A stretch of DNA of 64,000 bases from an uncultured Clostridia bacterium. GTDB lineage: Bacteria; Bacillota; Clostridia; Christensenellales; Borkfalkiaceae. A program made the translations under genes and the position numbers. The stretch spans positions 82,453 through 146,452 of the forward strand of contig CANQNO010000002.1 in NCBI GenBank assembly GCA_947625245.1, given 5' to 3'. Shown piece after piece: positions 51,011-59,431 of the stretch; position 1 is the first letter of the stretch; every line of letters starts with the position of its first letter. Below the pieces are notes generated by a model that did not search any database, was not told the origin of the DNA, and was given only the letters and a program-made list of their open reading frames with translations.

Positions 51011-52699
51011 ATGGCATATCTTGCGTTTTACAGGGCTTTCCGCCCGTCGACTTTCGACGAGGTCGTGCGGCAGGAACATATAGTCCGTATTCTTAAAAAC
51101 AGGATAAAGAGCGGAAATATAGGACACGCATACCTGTTTTGCGGGCCGCGCGGCACGGGCAAGACCACGCTTGCCAAAATTTTTGCGCGGGCGATAAACT
51201 GCGAAAACCCGCAGGACTCTTCCCCCTGCGGAAAATGCCCCGCATGCAGGGCGCTCGCTTCGGGCGCGGGGCTGGATATTTCGGAAATTGACGCCGCGTC
51301 CAACAACGGCGTGGACGAAATGCGCGACCTGCGCGAAAAGGTGCAGTATCCTCCCGTTGCGGGCAAATATAAAGTGTATATAATAGACGAGGTGCACATG
51401 CTCACGGCTTCGGCTTTCAACGCCGTGTTAAAGACGCTCGAAGAGCCGCCCGCCCATGCGGTGTTTATCCTCGCCACCACCGAACCGCAAAAAATCCCCG
51501 CAACCATACTTTCGCGCTGCATGCGTTTCGATTTCAAGCTTATTCCGCAGAGCGACCTCGAAGAGCTGATAAAGTCCGTGCTCGAAAAGACGGGCAAGGA
51601 GTACGAGGACGCCGCCGTTTCCGCCATAGCGCGGGCGGGTGCGGGGAGCGCGCGCGACAGTCTTTCGATAGCCGACATGTGCGCTTCTTATTCAACGGGA
51701 AAGCTCACATATGCCGACGTTTCCGCCGTATTGGGTTCGGCGGACATGATGAAGATAGCCGACTTGTGCGGCTATATGCTGGACGAGGACGCGGAAGCCG
51801 CCCTCACCGCTACCGAAAACATACTCTCCACGGGCAAGAGCGTGGGGGTGCTCTTAAAGGACATACTCAATTTCATAAACAATCTCTCCATAGCAAAGGT
51901 GTGCCGCACGGCGAGGGAGATCATAAATCTTCCCGAAGATTCTTTTCAGCGCATACGCAGTACGGCGGAAAGCGCCGACGGGCACAAAATTTTGCGCGCG
52001 GCGGAAATTTTCGAAAAGGCGGAAGCCGATTCGAGATATTCCTCAAACGGCAGGATATTGCTCGAAACGGCGGTTTTAAAGTGCGCGATGCCGCAGAACG
52101 ACTATGACATAGACGCGGTTATAGGCAGGATAAGCCGCCTTGAAAAAAAGCTCGAAAACTTTAACGGGGCGCTGCGCCCCGCGCCTGCGGCGGACGGGGC
52201 GGCAAAAGAAGAACCCGTTAAAAAAGCCGCAAAACCCGCCGCGGAGAGCGTGTTGCCCGAACCTCCCGCCGCGAAGGTCGTATTGAGCGAAATCCCGCCC
52301 GCCGGGGACGGCGCCGAAGCCGTCCAGCCCGCGCTGTGGGATAACGTTCCCGTCGCACCGCAAAAGAGCGGCGAAATGTCCCAAAGCGAAAAGAACGCGG
52401 TGTTCGCAAAGTTCATAAAGGCGTTGCGCACCACCCGCAAAAACGCGGTGCTGTTCACGCTGTGCATGGATCTTTCGTACTTCTTCGAGGGGGAAAAACT
52501 CATATTCACCACCGACAGCGAGGGGGTATACAAAGCCCTTTTGCGGCAGGACAACAATAAATTTATGGGCGAAGTGCTTGCCGAGCAGGGCGTAGGCGAA
52601 TTCGAAGTGCGCTTTGTGCCCAAAGGCGAGAGCGAGTATGAAAAGGCGCTCGAAGAACTCAAAAACAATTTCAAAGGTACGGATATTACCGTAAAATAA
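51011..52699 (+). CDS. dnaX: DNA polymerase III subunit gamma/tau
   Basis: 562 residues. AAA+ clamp loader with Walker A GPRGTGKTTLAK near 44, a zinc module of four Cys (CENPQDSSPCGKCPAC), Walker B IIDEVHMLTASAFNAVLKTLEEPP and arginine finger region. A proline/alanine-rich linker at 370-450 leads to the tau C-terminal domain. No obvious slippery site for a gamma form was seen. Starts one base after the sigH stop. Confidence 0.96.
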   Translation: MAYLAFYRAFRPSTFDEVVRQEHIVRILKNRIKSGNIGHAYLFCGPRGTGKTTLAKIFARAINCENPQDSSPCGKCPACRALASGAGLDISEIDAASNNGVDEMRDLREKVQYPPVAGKYKVYIIDEVHMLTASAFNAVLKTLEEPPAHAVFILATTEPQKIPATILSRCMRFDFKLIPQSDLEELIKSVLEKTGKEYEDAAVSAIARAGAGSARDSLSIADMCASYSTGKLTYADVSAVLGSADMMKIADLCGYMLDEDAEAALTATENILSTGKSVGVLLKDILNFINNLSIAKVCRTAREIINLPEDSFQRIRSTAESADGHKILRAAEIFEKAEADSRYSSNGRILLETAVLKCAMPQNDYDIDAVIGRISRLEKKLENFNGALRPAPAADGAAKEEPVKKAAKPAAESVLPEPPAAKVVLSEIPPAGDGAEAVQPALWDNVPVAPQKSGEMSQSEKNAVFAKFIKALRTTRKNAVLFTLCMDLSYFFEGEKLIFTTDSEGVYKALLRQDNNKFMGEVLAEQGVGEFEVRFVPKGESEYEKALEELKNNFKGTDITVK

Positions 52700-52709
52700 A
52701 GGAGAATTT

Positions 52710-53072
52710 ATGGCAGGTTTCAAAGGCGGTATGGGCAATATGCAGAACATGCTCCGCGAAGCGCAAAAAATGCAGGAGCAGATGCAGGAAGCCGACAAAG
52801 AGCTGGAAGAGATGGAAGTCGTCGGGCTTTCGGGCGGCGGCGAAGAGGGCGACGAGACGGTAGTCGTGTACATGAACGGAAAAAAGATAATAAACGGCGT
52901 TGAGTTCGGCAGCAAACTTTCAGAGCTGGTGGACATTACCGACCCCGACGACGTGGAAATGCTCGAAGATTTGATAATGGCGGCGATAAACGACGGCTAC
53001 AAAAAAGCCGACGAGGCGTATAACGAAAAGATGGGACCTTTCGCCAAAGCGGGCGGCGGGCTTCTGCGTTAA
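52710..53072 (+). CDS. YbaB/EbfC family nucleoid-associated protein
   Basis: 120 residues. Starts with a Gly/Met-rich head ([21 protein letters not shown]), then the YbaB fold of a helix, beta hairpin and helix; tail ends in GGGLLR. Binds DNA as a dimer. The dnaX-ybaB-recR order is one of the most conserved gene strings in bacteria. RBS AAGGAGAAT. Confidence 0.94.
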   Translation: MAGFKGGMGNMQNMLREAQKMQEQMQEADKELEEMEVVGLSGGGEEGDETVVVYMNGKKIINGVEFGSKLSELVDITDPDDVEMLEDLIMAAINDGYKKADEAYNEKMGPFAKAGGGLLR

Positions 53073-53074
53073 AT

Positions 53075-53665
53075 ATGGATATTTTTATAGAACCTATCGG
53101 AAGGCTTATAAACCAGTTTTCAAGGCTTCCCGGCGTGGGCAAAAAGACCGCACAGCGTTACGCCTACAAAATAATTTCCATGACGGACGCCGAGGCAAAG
53201 GAGTTTGCCGAAAGCATAACGGAGTGCAAGCGGCGGGTAAAATACTGCAAGATCTGCGGCAACTTCACAGAAGAGGAAATTTGCGAGGTCTGCAAGCGCA
53301 GGGATAAAAGCGTTATATGCGTGGTAAAGGAACCCAAAGACGTAGTCGCAATGGAAAAATTGCACGAATACAAGGGGGTATACCACGTTCTTCACGGCGT
53401 AATTTCGCCCATGGACGGGATAGGTCCCGACGATATCCGCATAAAAGAACTTCTTTCGCGCATAGACGGAAGCGTACAGGAAGTGATAATGGCTACAAAT
53501 CCCGACGTGGAGGGGGAAGCCACGGCAATGTATATAGCGCGGCTGTTAAAGCCTTTGGGCGTTAACGTCACCCGCCTCGCGCACGGCATACCCGTAGGGG
53601 GCGAGCTGGAATACACCGACGAAGTCACTCTCTCCCGCGCGCTGTCCGAGCGCAAAAAAATATGA
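53075..53665 (+). CDS. recR: Recombination protein RecR
   Basis: 196 residues. Helix-hairpin-helix [14 protein letters not shown] near 19-32, zinc finger [16 protein letters not shown] (54-69), TOPRIM domain with [26 protein letters not shown], and a C-terminal Walker-like segment. Forms a ring on DNA and helps RecF and RecO load RecA. Starts two bases after ybaB. Confidence 0.96.
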   Translation: MDIFIEPIGRLINQFSRLPGVGKKTAQRYAYKIISMTDAEAKEFAESITECKRRVKYCKICGNFTEEEICEVCKRRDKSVICVVKEPKDVVAMEKLHEYKGVYHVLHGVISPMDGIGPDDIRIKELLSRIDGSVQEVIMATNPDVEGEATAMYIARLLKPLGVNVTRLAHGIPVGGELEYTDEVTLSRALSERKKI

Positions 53666-53700
53666 GTTAACGGAAAGGATTTTCCGTAAAAGGAATTTTT

Positions 53701-54690
53701 ATGAATATTTCGGTGTTGGGTTGCGGGCGTTGGGGTTCGTTTATCGCCTGGTATCAGGCTACCGTGCTGAAAAACAAGGTCGTCAATTGGGGACCCGAAG
53801 GCTCCAAATCATACGAAACGCTTAAAAAAGAGGGCAAAAACGAATACGTCGCGCTCGACAGCTCCATAGAGCTCACGTGCGACCTTGAATATGCCGTAAA
53901 ATTTGCCGACGTAATTATAATTTCCATATCCTCGCAGGGGCTGCGCGGCTTTATGGAAAAGGTCACAAAATATCCCGTCGGGAACAAAATTTTTGTGCTG
54001 TGCATGAAAGGTATAGAGGAATCCACGGGCAAACGGCTTTCGGAAATACTTTTGGAAAGCGGCATAGACAAAAATAAAATCGCCGTATGGGTTGGCCCGG
54101 GGCATATACAGGCATTTACTAAGGGCATACCCAACTGTATGGTAATAGACAGCTATGACGAAAAATTGAAGAGGTTTATTGCCGACAATTTCAAGTCCAA
54201 TCTTATCCGCTTTTATTACGGCAACGACATAATCGGCACCGAAATCGGCGCGGCGGCAAAAAACGTTTTGGGCATTGCCGCGGGCGTTCTTGACGGAAGC
54301 GGCTATGTAAGTTTAAAGGGTCCTTTAATGGCGCGAGGCGCATACGAAGTGGGCAGGTTCATAAAGGCTATGGGCGGCGAATTCACTTCGGCGTACGGGC
54401 TTGCGCACCTCGGCGATTACGAAACCACCCTCTTTTCGGAATATTCCCACAACCGCATGTACGGCGAAATGATGGCGCACGGCGCTAAGTTCGACAAGCT
54501 CGCGGAGGGGGTAATGACCGCAAAGGCGATGAAAGAGCTCGGCGACAGGCACGGGCTGGATCTGCCCATAACCGAAGCCGTTTACGAGGCATGCTTTCTC
54601 ACCCACCCCTTCGACAAGGGCGACGGTGCGGAAAACTGTATGAAGATAATACTTAAATTGTTCGAAAGAAGCACAAAATCGGAATTTTGA
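53701..54690 (+). CDS. gpsA: Glycerol-3-phosphate dehydrogenase [NAD(P)+], divergent
   Basis: 329 residues. Rossmann motif GCGRWG (7-12), the NVLGIAAGVLDG helix with the catalytic lysine (EIGAAAKNVL), and GLAHLGDYETTLFS equal to the family GLGDL..T block. Where most GpsA read GPSFAXE, this protein has GPGHIQAF, and the N-terminal half is diverged, so substrate or cofactor preference may differ. Makes sn-glycerol 3-phosphate for phospholipids. Single gene between recR and typA. Confidence 0.82.
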   Translation: MNISVLGCGRWGSFIAWYQATVLKNKVVNWGPEGSKSYETLKKEGKNEYVALDSSIELTCDLEYAVKFADVIIISISSQGLRGFMEKVTKYPVGNKIFVLCMKGIEESTGKRLSEILLESGIDKNKIAVWVGPGHIQAFTKGIPNCMVIDSYDEKLKRFIADNFKSNLIRFYYGNDIIGTEIGAAAKNVLGIAAGVLDGSGYVSLKGPLMARGAYEVGRFIKAMGGEFTSAYGLAHLGDYETTLFSEYSHNRMYGEMMAHGAKFDKLAEGVMTAKAMKELGDRHGLDLPITEAVYEACFLTHPFDKGDGAENCMKIILKLFERSTKSEF

Positions 54691-54693
54691 AAT

Positions 54694-54719
54694 AACCGTT
54701 TAAACGGGTTGCGTTTTTT
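54694..54719 (+). terminator. Weak terminator of gpsA
   Basis: AACCGTTT pairs with AAACGGGTT with one bulged G, then GCGTTTTTT. Confidence 0.55.
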
Positions 54720-54769
54720 GGGCGCCCGCGCTAAAATTTTAATCCCAAACAAAAATTTCAAGGCAATAT

Positions 54770-56599
54770 ATGTTAAGAGAAGATCTCAGGAACGTGGCTA
54801 TAATAGCCCACGTAGACCACGGCAAAACCACGCTTGTGGACGCAATGCTCAAGCAGAGCCATACTTTCCGCGACAACCAGGCGGTGGAAGAGCGGGTAAT
54901 GGATTCCAACGACCTCGAACGGGAACGCGGCATAACCATACTCGCAAAAAACACGTCCGTACATTACAACGGCGTAAAAATCAACATAGTAGACACCCCG
55001 GGCCACGCCGATTTTTCGGGCGAGGTGGAAAGGGTAATGATGATGGTAAACGGCGTACTTGTGCTTGTCGACGCCGCCGAAGGTCCCATGCCCCAAACCC
55101 GTTTCGTGGTGCAAAAAGCCCTCGAAATGGGTCACCGCTTAATAATAGTGGTCAATAAAATCGACCGCCCCGACGCCCGTTTGAACGAGGTGCAGGACGA
55201 AATTCTGGAACTCCTTCTCGAACTGGACGCGTCCGACGACCAGCTCTCGAGTCCCGTCGTATGGTGCTCGGGCAGGGACGGCACGGCGACCCTCGACCTC
55301 AATACTCCGGGCAAAGACCTTTCGCCCCTTTTCGATACCATTTTAAAACATATCCCGCCCATGGAAGCCGACACCTCGGGCAGCGCGCAGCTTTTGTGCT
55401 CCTCGATAGATTACAACGATTACGTCGGCAGGATAGGCATAGGCAGGATAGAGCGGGGCGTAGTAAAGCAGGGGCAGTCCGTAGTGGTTTGCAACTACAA
55501 CAACATACAGCTCCGCGCACCGGGCAAAATAGCCAACCTGTACCAGATAGAGGGACTTACGCGTACCCCGTGCGAAGAGGCTAAGGCGGGGGATATAGTC
55601 TGTTTTTCGGGTCTTGAAAAAATAAACATAGGCGACACCGTCTGCTCTCCCGACTGCGTGGAACCGCATAAGTTTGTAAAGATAACCGAACCCACCGTAG
55701 AGATGACCTTTTCGGTAAACGATTCGCCCTTTGCGGGCAAGGACGGCAAGTGGGTTACGACCCGCCACCTGAGGGACAGGCTGTTCCGCGAACTATTGAA
55801 AGACGTTTCGCTGCGCGTGGAAGAGACGGGCAGCGCCGATAGCTACCGCGTGTGCGGCAGGGGGGAAATGCATCTATCCATACTGATCGAAAACATGCGG
55901 CGCGAGGGCTATGAATTTCAGGTCTCCACACCCAAAGTGCTCTATAAGGAGATAGACGGCGTAAAGTACGAGCCGATGGAAAGGCTGATAGTCGACGTTC
56001 CCGACGAGGCTACGGGCGCGGTTTTCCAGAGCATGGGCAACCGCAAGGGCGAGCTTTTGCACATGAGCGCCGTGGGTACGCGGACGCGGCTGGAATTCGT
56101 TATACCCGCAAGGGGGCTTTTCGGATATAAATCCGAATTCCTCACCTCCACCAAAGGCGAGGGCGTAATGAACAGCATATTCTTCGAATACCAGCCTTTC
56201 AAGGGCGAAATTTCCCGCCGCAACACCGGCTCGCTCATAGCTTTCGAAACGGGCGAAGCCGTAACATACGGGCTTTTCAACGCGCAGGGCAGGGGAACGC
56301 TGTTTATAGGCGCGGGTACTCCCGTATACGAGGGCATGGTAATAGGCGAATCCCCCAAAAGCGACGACATCAACGTGAACGTCTGCAAGACCAAACACCT
56401 CACCAACACCCGTTCTTCGGCGAGCGACGAGGCTTTGCGGCTTATAACCCCCAAAAAAATGAGCCTCGAAGAGTGCCTCGAATTTATAGGCGACGACGAG
56501 CTTTTGGAAGTGACGCCGCACAATATACGAATAAGAAAGCGTATTCTCGACAGCGAACTCCGCGCAAAGGCGCGCGCAAAAGAGAAAAAGCAGTTATAA
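54770..56599 (+). CDS. typA: Translational GTPase TypA/BipA
   Basis: 609 residues. G1 HVDHGKTTL near 17-25, [24 protein letters not shown]; then domains like those of EF-G (II, III, V) and the special C-terminal domain with [12 protein letters not shown]. Binds 70S or 50S ribosomes under stress and low temperature and assists assembly. No EF-G domain IV, as expected. RBS CAAGGCAA is weak. Monocistronic with the terminator at 56623. Confidence 0.96.
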   Translation: MLREDLRNVAIIAHVDHGKTTLVDAMLKQSHTFRDNQAVEERVMDSNDLERERGITILAKNTSVHYNGVKINIVDTPGHADFSGEVERVMMMVNGVLVLVDAAEGPMPQTRFVVQKALEMGHRLIIVVNKIDRPDARLNEVQDEILELLLELDASDDQLSSPVVWCSGRDGTATLDLNTPGKDLSPLFDTILKHIPPMEADTSGSAQLLCSSIDYNDYVGRIGIGRIERGVVKQGQSVVVCNYNNIQLRAPGKIANLYQIEGLTRTPCEEAKAGDIVCFSGLEKINIGDTVCSPDCVEPHKFVKITEPTVEMTFSVNDSPFAGKDGKWVTTRHLRDRLFRELLKDVSLRVEETGSADSYRVCGRGEMHLSILIENMRREGYEFQVSTPKVLYKEIDGVKYEPMERLIVDVPDEATGAVFQSMGNRKGELLHMSAVGTRTRLEFVIPARGLFGYKSEFLTSTKGEGVMNSIFFEYQPFKGEISRRNTGSLIAFETGEAVTYGLFNAQGRGTLFIGAGTPVYEGMVIGESPKSDDINVNVCKTKHLTNTRSSASDEALRLITPKKMSLEECLEFIGDDELLEVTPHNIRIRKRILDSELRAKARAKEKKQL

Positions 56600-56622
56600 A
56601 AACAGGTTATATATAATAAAAT

Positions 56623-56655
56623 ATACCACCCGTATGTTGCGGGCGGTATTTTTTT
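56623..56655 (+). terminator. Terminator of typA
   Basis: ATACCACCCG pairs with CGGGCGGTAT (one A-C mismatch), loop TATGTTG, then seven T. Confidence 0.85.
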
Positions 56656-56682
56656 AAGCTGCGGCTTAGTGGGGACGGCTGT

Positions 56683-56931
56683 ATGGAAAATCATAACCTG
56701 ACTATCGAAAACTGCAAAAGAATTACGGCAACCGAGGTGACGAGCGTGGACAGCTTTTCGGACAAACAGATAATTTTAAGCTTTTCGGGCGGAAGGATAG
56801 CCGTGCAGGGAAGCGGCCTTAAAATGGTCAACTTTTCAAAGAGCACGGGCGCGTTTTCGGCGGCGGGCGAAGTATACGGGGTGCGCTATCTGCAAAAGGG
56901 CATGAGCCTAAAACAAAAGCTCTTCAGATAA
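56683..56931 (+). CDS. yabP: Sporulation protein YabP
   Basis: 82 residues of the YabP/YqfC family: HNLTIENCKRITATEV, SFSDKQIILSFSGG and the C-terminal LKMVNFSKSTGAF with GVRYLQKG. Needed for cortex or coat formation in Bacillus and under mother-cell control there. TAA is directly followed by the ATG of yabQ. First gene of yabP-yabQ-divIC-ppx. Confidence 0.88.
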   Translation: MENHNLTIENCKRITATEVTSVDSFSDKQIILSFSGGRIAVQGSGLKMVNFSKSTGAFSAAGEVYGVRYLQKGMSLKQKLFR

Positions 56932-57294
56932 ATGCAGCTCTATATCTTTCTCATCTGTCTGTTTTGCGGGGTAGTCAGCGGGGGAGTGTACGACGTGCTG
57001 TTTGTAGCGCGCAGCATAGTGTGCGGGGTCAACGCCGCCGCTTTCACCGTAAAAGACAGAATTTTTATAATAATATGCGACCTTATTTATTGCCTTGTCT
57101 TTGCGGCGGGCTTTATTTTCGTGTCCGTTATGTTCGGGTTCGGGGATTTAAGGCTGTATATGCTGATAGGCTGCGCCCTCGGCGCGTTCATATATTTAAA
57201 AAGTTTACATATAATAGTTGCATTTTTGATAAATAAAGTGTATAATGTAATTGCCACAAGAAGGAGTAACGGAATTGACAGAGGAAAAACGTAA
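56932..57294 (+). CDS. yabQ: Spore cortex biosynthesis protein YabQ
   Basis: 120 residues. Three hydrophobic segments (about 1-22, 45-68, 74-100) in the YabQ pattern, with the conserved GVVSGGVYDVLFVAR near 13-27. Membrane protein required for the spore cortex. Begins on the base after yabP and overlaps divIC by 20 bases. Confidence 0.85.
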   Translation: MQLYIFLICLFCGVVSGGVYDVLFVARSIVCGVNAAAFTVKDRIFIIICDLIYCLVFAAGFIFVSVMFGFGDLRLYMLIGCALGAFIYLKSLHIIVAFLINKVYNVIATRRSNGIDRGKT

Positions 57295-57532
57295 CCGCAT
57301 AGCCGCGGCGATAACGGTAAACGTAATACTTTTGATCTTTATTCTGGCGGCTGTAGTCGTATACCAGCTGGTAGTCATTGTCCGTGCAAACAACAAGCGC
57401 AAAGAGCTTGCGGAAGAAATTTTATATTACGGGCAGCGGTTGGAAGAGAGCGAAGAGGATTACGAAAGGCTTCAGTCTGAAGAATTTTTGAGAGACAAGC
57501 TGATCGAATACGGTTGGCACTTTGCAGACTGA
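57275..57532 (+). CDS. divIC: Septum formation initiator DivIC/FtsB-like
   Basis: 85 residues from a TTG eight bases after AAGGAG; the frame start at 57251 precedes the RBS. Short cytoplasmic head, one membrane helix (about 15-37), then a leucine-zipper-like coiled coil (ELAEEILYYGQRLEESEEDYERL) and the typical ending of the family (REKLIEYGW-like). Part of the divisome with FtsL and DivIB. Position after yabPQ is the same as in Bacillus. Confidence 0.85.
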   Translation: MTEEKRNRIAAAITVNVILLIFILAAVVVYQLVVIVRANNKRKELAEEILYYGQRLEESEEDYERLQSEEFLRDKLIEYGWHFAD

Positions 57533-57533
57533 T

Positions 57534-58400
57534 ATGAAAATTGCGGTTATAGACATTGGTTCCAATTCCGTCCGCCTTGCTTTGTTCGCGGACGGAAAAA
57601 CTTTATATAAGCGCCTTGCTTCTACCCGCCTCGGGGAAGGGCTCGCCGTTTCGGGCAGGCTTTCGGACGAGGCTACGGAGCGTACGGCGCAGGCGGTTGC
57701 CGCGTTCGCGGCGGACGCCGCGGCGGAAAAAGCCGTAAATACATACGTGTTTGCCACCGCCGCCGTGAGAAGCGCTTCAAACGGCAACGTCTTTACCCGC
57801 AGGGTAAAAGAGCTTTGCGGCATAGACGTGGACGTGGTGAGCGGGGAAGAGGAGGCAAAACTCGGCATTACGGGCGCGTTGCGCGGCAAAGACGGCGGAA
57901 TAATAGACGTGGGCGGGGCGAGCACCGAAGTCACCCTTTCGCAAGGCGGCAAAACGCTGTACTCCAAGAGCGTAAACGTGGGCACGGTGCGCCTTAACGA
58001 TATTGCGGGCAGGGATAAAGAAAAGCTTTCAAAACTTATTCTCGGCAAGATCGCGGAATACGGCACTTTCAACGCGTCGGGTTTTAATATGTACGGCATA
58101 GGCGGCACTGCCACGACACTCGCCGCCGTAAAGCACGGGCTTAAAGTTTACGACCCGTCTGTAACCGACGGCACTGTTCTCTCTGCGGGGGAAATTTATT
58201 CCATGGCGGAGCGCATATTGCAAATGCCCGTTTCCGAAGTGTGCAAAATGTCGGGCATGGAGCCTAACCGCGCCGACGTGATAGGCGGCGGCTGTCTTTT
58301 GACTTACTATGTAATGCGTCATTTCGGCATAGATAAAATCACCGTGTCCGAAAGCGACAATCTCGAAGGTTATCTTATTTTAAAAGGGGGTATCGTATGA
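57534..58400 (+). CDS. ppx: Ppx/GppA family exopolyphosphatase
   Basis: 288 residues from ATG 57534. Short single ASKHA-fold form: IDIGSNSVRLALF at the N-terminus, FATAAVRSASNG near 80, IIDVGGASTEVTL (P-loop two) and GIGGTATTLAAVKHG. Cuts terminal phosphate from polyphosphate or pppGpp. The short type is common in Gram-positive bacteria. Overlaps the M50-like gene by ATGA. Confidence 0.9.
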   Translation: MKIAVIDIGSNSVRLALFADGKTLYKRLASTRLGEGLAVSGRLSDEATERTAQAVAAFAADAAAEKAVNTYVFATAAVRSASNGNVFTRRVKELCGIDVDVVSGEEEAKLGITGALRGKDGGIIDVGGASTEVTLSQGGKTLYSKSVNVGTVRLNDIAGRDKEKLSKLILGKIAEYGTFNASGFNMYGIGGTATTLAAVKHGLKVYDPSVTDGTVLSAGEIYSMAERILQMPVSEVCKMSGMEPNRADVIGGGCLLTYYVMRHFGIDKITVSESDNLEGYLILKGGIV

Positions 58401-59146
58401 GAAAATCGAAGGATATAATTTTCAGCATACTGTCGATAGGGCTTATGGTTGCATACACGGCGGTATGTCTCTGGAGATTGATGGCGGAAGCCGGCGACGC
58501 ACCCCTTCAGGTCGTGCTCTGGATAGTTTTCGCCGTGGTTTCCATGGTTTCCGCGGGAGTATTGCACGAGCTGGGACACGCCTTTTTAGGGCTGTTTACG
58601 GGGCTCAGGGGCAAACTTTCCAAAAGCTCGGTCTTTTCGCTGTTCAAACCTTTAAGCGTAGGGTTAATGCCCAAAACCGACAAAAATTTAAAGGGCAGGC
58701 TTATAGCCACCTCTTTGGGCGGACTTTTCGTAAACCTCCTTTTTATAATCCTCGGCGTACTCGCCCTTGCCGTACCCGCCATACCCGTATGGATATCGGG
58801 CATAGCCATAGGGCACGTCACCATTTTTGTGGATAACGCCCTGCCCGCGGAATACGCCTCGGGTAAGACCGACGGGCTTGTGATTTCCGAACTCGTTAAA
58901 AACGAACCCGAAGCGCAGGTCACCCTCGCCGTGCTCGCCGTGCATGCCCATCTTTTGGGGGGCGGCAGCATAGAGACGGTAAATAAAAGCCTTCTTTTCG
59001 ACCTGCCGCAGATACGCGAGGACGACCCCTCGTTCATATCGCTCACCGCGCTTCGCGCGGGCTATTGCAGGGCGACGGGCGACGTTGAAAACGCCGAAAA
59101 ATACCGTTTGCGCTTCGAACAGCTCAAAGCGGAGTATATCGACTGA
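58397..59146 (+). CDS. M50-like membrane metalloprotease
   Basis: 249 residues, start overlapping ppx. Four to five membrane helices; HELGH (57-61) lies inside the second one, giving zinc ligands H57 and H61 with E58 as base. The third ligand motif NALPAEYASGKTDG (147-160) matches the NXXPXXXXDG site-2 protease pattern with D159. The last 90 residues are soluble and helical. Intramembrane proteolysis, as by SpoIVFB in sporulation, is plausible because of its location after yabPQ, but substrate is unknown. Confidence 0.8.
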   Translation: MRKSKDIIFSILSIGLMVAYTAVCLWRLMAEAGDAPLQVVLWIVFAVVSMVSAGVLHELGHAFLGLFTGLRGKLSKSSVFSLFKPLSVGLMPKTDKNLKGRLIATSLGGLFVNLLFIILGVLALAVPAIPVWISGIAIGHVTIFVDNALPAEYASGKTDGLVISELVKNEPEAQVTLAVLAVHAHLLGGGSIETVNKSLLFDLPQIREDDPSFISLTALRAGYCRATGDVENAEKYRLRFEQLKAEYID

Positions 59147-59148
59147 TT

Positions 59149-59304
59149 TCAGCTAATCCTGTAAAGCCTTCCAAAGCAGTGCGGGCACACGCGCGACCAC
59201 AGTTCGGCTTGTGTTTTGCACACGTGGTTTCCGCAGTTCCCGCACTCGAAAAAGCTGTCTTTCAAATCAAATTCCCGCGCGGCGGGGCATATCTTTTTCT
59301 CCAT
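59149..59304 (-). CDS. Tiny zinc-ribbon protein
   Basis: 51 residues. CXXC pairs ECGNCG and VCPHC around GNHVCKTQAELWSR form a rubredoxin-like or ribbon zinc site. Its ATG (59304) is inside the loop of the strong + strand hairpin at 59277-59327. RBS GGAG is absent just upstream, but the coding signal (four paired cysteines, clean stop) is good. Function unknown. Converges with the M50-like gene two bases from its end. Confidence 0.6.
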   Translation of the reverse strand: MEKKICPAAREFDLKDSFFECGNCGNHVCKTQAELWSRVCPHCFGRLYRIS

Positions 59305-59333
59305 AAAAAAAGTATGCCCCGCCGCGCTTTTTT
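59277..59333 (+). terminator. Long hairpin with T run after the M50-like gene
   Basis: GCGCGGCGGGGCATA (59277-59291) pairs with TATGCCCCGCCGCGC (59313-59327), then seven T. The 21-base loop contains the minus-strand ATG of the zinc-ribbon gene. Confidence 0.8.
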
Positions 59334-59369
59334 AATTCCTTCCAAAGGCAAAATTTTCCTTTTAAACCG

Positions 59370-59398
59370 TTGCGTTATTTCTAATAATATGGTATAAT
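59370..59398 (+). promoter_or_regulatory. gyrB-gyrA promoter
   Basis: TTGCGT, 17-base spacer, TATAAT. Confidence 0.75.
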
Positions 59399-59431
59399 AT
59401 TCTCAATAATAATCCGTTCGGGAGAAACATA

